Of a stretch of 64,000 bases of DNA, positions 59,067-64,000 are shown piece by piece (position 1 is the first letter of the stretch; each line of letters opens with the position of its first letter). The DNA is taken from positions 124,001 to 188,000 of the forward strand of contig CAZIMO010000002.1 of the NCBI GenBank assembly GCA_964540535.1. Direction: 5' to 3'. Source of the stretch: Fimenecus sp964540535. GTDB taxonomy: Bacteria; Bacillota; Clostridia; Oscillospirales; Acutalibacteraceae. The notes below the pieces were generated by a model. That model was not told the origin of the DNA. It searched no databases and worked only from the letters and a program-made list of their open reading frames with translations. A program made the translations under genes and the position numbers.

Positions 59067-60839
59067 TTACTCTATAAAACCAAATTTTGCAAGTGTTTTT
59101 GCAATTTTTTCTCCCTTGGGGAGCATAATTACATCATCTTTTGATATTCCCTTGATAAGAAGTATTGAAATAACATAGACAATACCGCCGAAACAGACTG
59201 AAATTCCAAGACAAATTATGTTTTTAAGTGAAAACTCGGGAACAAAACGGTTGCAAAGTCCGTATGAAGTATAAGCCGCCGCTCCGCAGAGAAGTCCGCT
59301 GAATATCGGCTTTAAGAAAACCGAGAATATGTTTATTCTCACCCTTGCGGTACGTACAAGAGCTATAAAATTGATTGCAACAACAATTATATAGCAAAGC
59401 ACTGTGCCGATTACCGCACCGTTTACGTTAAGCTTTGGAATTGCAACGAAAATGAAATTTGCAACAAGCTTTGCCAACGCACCTATCGAAAGAGAAACAA
59501 GCGGAATTTTTGTTTTATCAAGAGCTTGAAGCATATTTGTCATAGGCTGTGAAAGCGCCATAAGGAAAATTGTAAAGCCATAGGCTGTAAGTACGGGGGC
59601 GGCAATTGAAACACCGTTTGCCGACTCACCGCCGCCGTAAAACGCGGCTAAAATAGGCTGTGCCAGCACGCCCATTCCTATTCCGCAGGGCATTGCGACA
59701 AGCATTGTCACACGCATAACAGACTCAATTGACACCTTGATTTTACGTTTATTTTTAACAGCCCATGCGGCTGAAAGAGTTGGAATTGCGCTTATGCCAA
59801 GCGTCATTGTAATTGACGGAATAAGATTTCTGAAGTCAAGCGACAGTGAATATGCGCCGTAGAGAAAGTTTTTAATATCTGCGTCTAAAATTCCCACAAG
59901 CTCGGTTGAATACATATTTCTTATTAAATCAAGATTGTTTTCAATCATATATTCAAGGCGATTTTGAATTGTTATTGAGTCAATAAGGTTGGTAATGCTG
60001 AAAACCAACGAACTTAATGCAACGGGTATTGCGAACTTTATAAGATTTTTTGCAATTAAGCCCGATTTTTGAGGACGCGGTGCGCCTGCAAGCTCGGTTT
60101 TTGTGATTTTATCACCCTTGACCTTGTGCATTATGAGAAGATAAATCAAACCGAAAACCGTTCCGAGAGTTACACCTGCGGCGGCACCTGCGGCGGCATA
60201 AGGATAAATTGCACTCAAGGCTTCGCTTTCGTTGGCAACTTCTCTGCCGAAAACTGTGAGCCCTGCTTCATAACGTGAATAACCGTATTCGATTGCCCAT
60301 CTTGCGCACAGAAGTCCGAAAACAAGCTTACCGACAGCTTCAAAAACCTGTGACACGGCGGTTGGCGTCATATTTGACAGTCCGTTGTAATATCCGCGGT
60401 AACTTGACATTATACAGCAAAAGAAAATTGACGGAGTTATTACAAATACAGCAGGAAGAATATCCATATTTCTCGCAGACATTGCATAGGGGTATGCAAG
60501 AGCCAGCATTGCAATTGTACCGAGAATACCCACAATCAAGAAAAGTCTTTTTGCAACCTTATGGATAATTTTTACATCTCTGTAATTGCCCAATGCCATT
60601 GCCTTTGAAACCATATTTGACACGGCAACAGGAAGTCCTGCCATTGAGATTGTATAAATGGGAACATAAAGGCTGTAAGCGGAGTCAAAATATCCTCTGC
60701 CGACTGTTCCTATCATATTGGAAAGTGGAATTTTATAAATTACACCGATAACCTTAACAATGATTGTAGCAAGACTTAAAACGAGCGCGCCGTTAAGAAG
60801 CGATTGGTTTTTTCTTTGCTTTTCTGCCAAAATCTGCAC
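59067..60839 (-). CDS. Oligosaccharide/lipid flippase of the MOP superfamily (SpoVB/MurJ-like)
   Basis: The 590-residue protein has 12-14 hydrophobic segments and starts with LNGALVLSLATIIVKVIGVI, YKIPLSNMIGTVGRGYFDSA, the SpoVB-type entry. It would move lipid-linked wall precursors across the membrane. SpoVB acts in spore cortex synthesis, MurJ in growth; the sequence alone does not settle which. The start is GTG 60839, or more likely TTG 60830 with AGAAGGTG at good spacing. It overlaps closely with the kinase gene before it. Confidence 0.85.
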   Translation of the reverse strand: MQILAEKQRKNQSLLNGALVLSLATIIVKVIGVIYKIPLSNMIGTVGRGYFDSAYSLYVPIYTISMAGLPVAVSNMVSKAMALGNYRDVKIIHKVAKRLFLIVGILGTIAMLALAYPYAMSARNMDILPAVFVITPSIFFCCIMSSYRGYYNGLSNMTPTAVSQVFEAVGKLVFGLLCARWAIEYGYSRYEAGLTVFGREVANESEALSAIYPYAAAGAAAGVTLGTVFGLIYLLIMHKVKGDKITKTELAGAPRPQKSGLIAKNLIKFAIPVALSSLVFSITNLIDSITIQNRLEYMIENNLDLIRNMYSTELVGILDADIKNFLYGAYSLSLDFRNLIPSITMTLGISAIPTLSAAWAVKNKRKIKVSIESVMRVTMLVAMPCGIGMGVLAQPILAAFYGGGESANGVSIAAPVLTAYGFTIFLMALSQPMTNMLQALDKTKIPLVSLSIGALAKLVANFIFVAIPKLNVNGAVIGTVLCYIIVVAINFIALVRTARVRINIFSVFLKPIFSGLLCGAAAYTSYGLCNRFVPEFSLKNIICLGISVCFGGIVYVISILLIKGISKDDVIMLPKGEKIAKTLAKFGFIE

Positions 60840-60843
60840 CTTC

Positions 60844-61767
60844 TTATTTTCCTAAAAATTCACGGAGTAACGAGCCGTCGGGGACAAGAGTTTCCGGAAT
60901 GCTGTCGAATTTTTCGAGCGACTTTGCAAGCCGTTTTGCCTCGCCTTTAAACTCATCTGAAATCTCGCTGTTTAAAAGCAGAGGCAATGCCTGATGCTTT
61001 AAAACGCAAGGTTCATATAAATGGATTGTATTAACTCTTATATCTGCATTGTCACGGAACGGAAAAAGATATTTATCTTCACCTGCCGTAACATTTTTCC
61101 AGAGTCTGTAAGTATTTTCAACAGAACTGCCACGGAACTTATAGTCACGCACCGTTCTGCGGACAAATCGCATATTCCGTTTATTTAAAACAATATTGCC
61201 CTTTTCATCGTAAATGCGTGAGGACACATTGATATAAATTTTCAAAAGCTTGCCCTTTATTTTATCGGTAATTACAGGATTGAGCGCGTGAAGTCCCTCA
61301 ACAATTACGACATCTTCTTCGCCGAGAGTAATTTCATTGAACTGAGTTTCGCTTCTTTTGCCTGTTGTGAAATCAAACACGGGATTTTTAACAGTTTCAC
61401 CGCGCAGAAGCGAATTTACGCACGCTTCAAAGCACTTTAAATCAAGAGCATCAACCGTTTCAAAATCCTGCGAACCGTCCGGCAGATAAGGAATATCCTC
61501 ACGGTTCAAATAAAAATCATCAAGACTCAAAACATAGGTTTTAACGCCTTTTTCAATAAGACTTTCAGATATTTTTCGGGCTGTTGTGGTTTTGCCTGCC
61601 GACGAAGGTCCTGCAAGCATTACGATTTCTCTGCCCTCTTCGTCAATGATCCGCTTTGCAATGCCGTCAACGATATTGCGGTAACGCGCTTCGCACTGTT
61701 CAATAAACTTTGCAGGCTCTTTTGCCATTGTATTTATATATTCAAGCTTATTATTGATGTTCGCCAT
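60844..61767 (-). CDS. Uridine kinase-like nucleoside kinase
   Basis: The 307-residue protein has the P-loop MLAGPSSAGKTTTARKISES, the LSLDDFYLNRED substrate segment, and VVIVEGLHALNP, as in the uridine kinase/phosphoribulokinase family. The N-terminal 45 residues and FVRRTVRDYKFRGSSVENTY resemble the Firmicute nucleoside kinase often annotated Udk-like. The substrate is probably uridine or cytidine but not proven. Confidence 0.82.
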   Translation of the reverse strand: MANINNKLEYINTMAKEPAKFIEQCEARYRNIVDGIAKRIIDEEGREIVMLAGPSSAGKTTTARKISESLIEKGVKTYVLSLDDFYLNREDIPYLPDGSQDFETVDALDLKCFEACVNSLLRGETVKNPVFDFTTGKRSETQFNEITLGEEDVVIVEGLHALNPVITDKIKGKLLKIYINVSSRIYDEKGNIVLNKRNMRFVRRTVRDYKFRGSSVENTYRLWKNVTAGEDKYLFPFRDNADIRVNTIHLYEPCVLKHQALPLLLNSEISDEFKGEAKRLAKSLEKFDSIPETLVPDGSLLREFLGK

Positions 61768-61780
61768 AGTTCTACCTCTT

Positions 61781-63217
61781 TCAATATGAATATGTATTGT
61801 AAAACTCGGTTATTCTTTTCTTTCGTTCAATAAGCTCTGAAAATCCCGAAATATATTCAAATGGATATTTAAAATTGAAAATCCTCTCGATTTCAGAATT
61901 ATTAGGTGCTTTAAGCTTAGTTACAGCTCCGCCGCCGCATGAAAGAATTGTATGGCATTCTTCCATCATAAAGATGTTGTAAATACACTCTTTCCCTTCT
62001 TTTGCCCAGCCTACATTTTCAAGACTGCCTGCTGATTTTGATTGACGGTACATATAGTACGGGTGATAGTCGATTTTTAGCTTTTCGTAAGTGTAATCGA
62101 GCATTTTTGAAGCTGTGTTTGCGTTTTGCGCGGCAATTTTAGGCGAATTTTGACCTATTCCGGACGCTCGCTTTACTGCAAGAGTATGCACAGTTATATT
62201 TTCAGGGTCAAGAATGAGCGCCGTATCGACCGAACTGCAAAAGCCACCATAAGTATCCGTAGGAAGCCCTGCAATAAAATCCATATTGATATTATTAAAT
62301 CCGATTTTGCGGGCAAGATTGAATATCTCTATTGTATCCTCTGCGCTGTGACGTCTGCCGACGGCTTGAAGCACGGAATTTACAAAGGTTTGCGGATTTA
62401 TACTTATTCTGTCAACAGGACTGTTTTTAAGCATACGCAATTTTTCTTCGGTTATAGTGTCGGGTCTGCCCGCTTCAACCGTAAATTCACGGCAAGATGA
62501 CAAGTTGAAATTACTGTTTACCGCATCGGTAACTGTTTTTAACTGCTCTGCCGAAAGGGTTGACGGAGTTCCGCCGCCTATATAAACGCTTTCAAGAGAA
62601 AGTCCGTTCGCCTTGGCAATTTCGCCTGTAACGGCAAGCTCTTTTACCAGATATTCAACATATTCAGGCAAAAGCTTTTTAGCTTTTTCATTCTCAATTG
62701 AATGCGAAACAAATGAACAATAACTGCACCTTGAAGGGCAAAAAGGAATTGAAATATACAGACTGAAGGAATTCGGCTTTGACGATGCGATTATACGTTC
62801 TTCACAATCGGCAACAGTGCGTGCAAGCATAAATTTTTCTTCTGTTACAAGCAAATCGTTCTTGAAATATTCCTGTGTTTTTTCTCTGCCGAGCTTCTTT
62901 TCTGTATTTATAAGGAGCTTTGAGGGGCGCACGCCTGTCAGCACTCCCCATTTAGGGTAAAAGCCCGTATATTCGCCGAGAAGTGAATATACCATTCTGC
63001 CCATTTGCATTTCGTTATCATCGCAAAGAGGAGCAGTCAAGGTTTTTAAAAAGCCGTCCATCTTTAAGGTTGCTGTGATTTCACGGTCAACCGCCGTGAG
63101 AAGATTAAAGTTATCCGTTTTGTCATATACCACTTCGATTTTTTCATCGGGCATAAAAATACGGACAAGCTTTTCCATTTCATAATGGAATTTATGATTT
63201 AATACGATCAGTTTCAT
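61781..63217 (-). CDS. hemZ: Coproporphyrinogen dehydrogenase HemZ-like radical SAM protein
   Basis: The 478-residue protein has the radical SAM motif SIPFCPSRCSYCSFVSH (CxxxCxxC, about residue 165), GGGTPSTLSAEQL, and INPQTFVNSVLQAVGRRHSA. The N-terminal ~150 residues with GVLTGVRPSKL are characteristic of HemZ. It is annotated as oxygen-independent coproporphyrinogen oxidase, though the true role in clostridia without full heme synthesis is uncertain. Its start overlaps the stop of the MBL gene (ATGA). Confidence 0.88.
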   Translation of the reverse strand: MKLIVLNHKFHYEMEKLVRIFMPDEKIEVVYDKTDNFNLLTAVDREITATLKMDGFLKTLTAPLCDDNEMQMGRMVYSLLGEYTGFYPKWGVLTGVRPSKLLINTEKKLGREKTQEYFKNDLLVTEEKFMLARTVADCEERIIASSKPNSFSLYISIPFCPSRCSYCSFVSHSIENEKAKKLLPEYVEYLVKELAVTGEIAKANGLSLESVYIGGGTPSTLSAEQLKTVTDAVNSNFNLSSCREFTVEAGRPDTITEEKLRMLKNSPVDRISINPQTFVNSVLQAVGRRHSAEDTIEIFNLARKIGFNNINMDFIAGLPTDTYGGFCSSVDTALILDPENITVHTLAVKRASGIGQNSPKIAAQNANTASKMLDYTYEKLKIDYHPYYMYRQSKSAGSLENVGWAKEGKECIYNIFMMEECHTILSCGGGAVTKLKAPNNSEIERIFNFKYPFEYISGFSELIERKKRITEFYNTYSY

Positions 63218-63855
63218 ATTTTATGTCTGAACCTTGTTTTCATATATCGGTTATTCTCGCGTTCAAAATCAAGGGTTGTCGAGGCTTCGTGACCCGGATA
63301 CACAGTATAATCGCCCTCTAAAGTACCGATTTTTGCTAACGAGCGAAGCTCTTCACGGGCATTACCTGTGGCCAAATCCGTTCTGCCTGCTGTAAGCTTA
63401 AAAAGAGTATCGCCGGAAAAAATTACGCGGTCATTTTCAAAAATATAGCAAACTCCGCCGATTGTATGCCCGGGGGTATGCATAACCTTAATATTTCCGT
63501 CTCCGAAAGGAATTTCAGTACCGTCAAAAGTGATTATATCGGGTATAATTTTCACATACCCGTGTTCATATTTATAAAGATTTAATGCGGTATCTGAAAG
63601 AAACGGCTTTTCTTCCTGATGAATAACAACCTTTGCGCCTGTTTTTTCTTTTACTGCATTTACACCGCCGATATGGTCATAATGGCCGTGCGTGAGAAGT
63701 ATATACTTCACATTTCTATTTTCGACAGCTCCAAAAAGCTCTTTGCTTTCTATTGCAGGGTCAACAACTGCGCATTCACCGCTTTCGGTATCGGTAACAA
63801 TATAAGTATTGGTTGCAAGTTCACCCAATACTAATTTTTCAACTTGAATTTTCAT
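63214..63855 (-). CDS. MBL-fold metallo-hydrolase (glyoxalase II-like)
   Basis: From ATG 63855 the protein has 213 residues; a TTG six codons upstream would overlap dtd. The metal-binding motif LTHGHYDHIGG (HxHxDH), MHTPGHTIGGVCY, FSGDTLFKLTAGRTDL and VYPGHEAST are typical of YcbL/glyoxalase II-type hydrolases. It probably hydrolyses a thioester; substrate unknown. It is in the operon with dtd and hemZ. Confidence 0.88.
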   Translation of the reverse strand: MKIQVEKLVLGELATNTYIVTDTESGECAVVDPAIESKELFGAVENRNVKYILLTHGHYDHIGGVNAVKEKTGAKVVIHQEEKPFLSDTALNLYKYEHGYVKIIPDIITFDGTEIPFGDGNIKVMHTPGHTIGGVCYIFENDRVIFSGDTLFKLTAGRTDLATGNAREELRSLAKIGTLEGDYTVYPGHEASTTLDFERENNRYMKTRFRHKI

Positions 63856-63857
63856 GA

Positions 63858-64000
63858 TTACTTTTTTCTCCAAATTTCTGAATCATAAAGGATAGTTACA
63901 GGTCCGTCATTAAGAAGTTCAACCTTCATATCTGCGCCAAACACACCTTTAGTCACATTTTTAACACCGTTTTTAAGAAGCTCTTCGCAATAATATTCAT
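63858..64000 (-). CDS. dtd: D-aminoacyl-tRNA deacylase, C-terminal part (cut by window edge)
   Basis: The frame enters from the right edge and ends at TAA 63858-63860, giving about 47 C-terminal residues: VTKGVFGADMKVELLNDGPV then TILYDSEIW. The NDGPVT segment is the conserved Gly-Pro motif of DTD. It removes D-amino acids from tRNA. It ends 2 nt before the start of the MBL gene. Confidence 0.88.
   Translation of the reverse strand, partial: EYYCEELLKNGVKNVTKGVFGADMKVELLNDGPVTILYDSEIWRKK

Overview
The window is a chromosomal segment of a low-GC, anaerobic, spore-forming Firmicute of the class Clostridia. It most resembles the Ruminococcaceae/Oscillospiraceae. The basis is the content: a complete sporulation sigma factor SigG beside a YlmC/YmxH-type sporulation protein, a sensory [FeFe]-hydrogenase cluster of the kind known from Ruminococcus, AdhE fermentation, teichoic-acid-type glycerophosphate genes, and strong AGGAGG-type ribosome sites with sigma-A promoters. 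The species cannot be read from the sequence.

Layout. 1-731: start of an MgtE magnesium transporter (cut by the window edge) with a long leader. 1058-10733: a carbohydrate block with a GPH-type sugar transporter carrying a long charged tail, a stand-alone acyltransferase, and the operon lacZ-like GH2 / GNAT / GH95 fucosidase-like enzyme. 10877-16457: tRNA-Leu, two CDP-glycerol glycerophosphotransferase-like proteins, TagD, and a run of small minus-strand genes. 16531-16905: tandem 101-bp palindromic repeats. 17011-23514: PAP2 phosphatase, class B penicillin-binding protein, DUF1349 protein, iron-sulfur flavoprotein, a CAT-anticodon tRNA, a lipoprotein hydrolase, a 278-bp inverted-repeat element and L-asparaginase. 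23754-34285 is accessory: AT-rich small genes with an AAC(3)-like acetyltransferase, tRNA-Trp followed by a recombinase remnant, an HxlR/cupin pair with a perfect operator palindrome, a flavin-type protein, a radical SAM protein, and a large GC-richer hybrid sensor kinase. 34497-43839 is a redox module: sensory hydrogenase (HydS-like), SpoIIE-type phosphatase, group-B-like hydrogenase, thioredoxin-like ferredoxin, a kinase-like protein, AdhE with a Rex-type operator, and a LysR regulator. Two direct copies of a ~150-bp hairpin repeat lie on either side of this module. 44969-50046: initiator tRNA, CyuA-like cysteine desulfidase, FkbM methyltransferase, two HAD phosphatases and PduL. 51105-57554: GlmS, SigG, a broken lipoprotein gene, YlmC, ZapA, U32 peptidase and dUTPase. 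57602-64000: a minus-strand housekeeping operon (dtd, MBL hydrolase, hemZ, uridine kinase-like, flippase, mazG, HU, S4 protein).

The most interesting non-genic structure is threefold. First, there are three families of palindromic repeats, two with compensatory base changes between copies. Second, one inverted-repeat element ends inside two unrelated genes and appears to supply their stop codons. Third, three genes (PBP, SigG, YlmC) share a layout in which a terminator-like hairpin carries the Shine-Dalgarno sequence in its 3' arm and its U-tract forms the spacer to the start codon.
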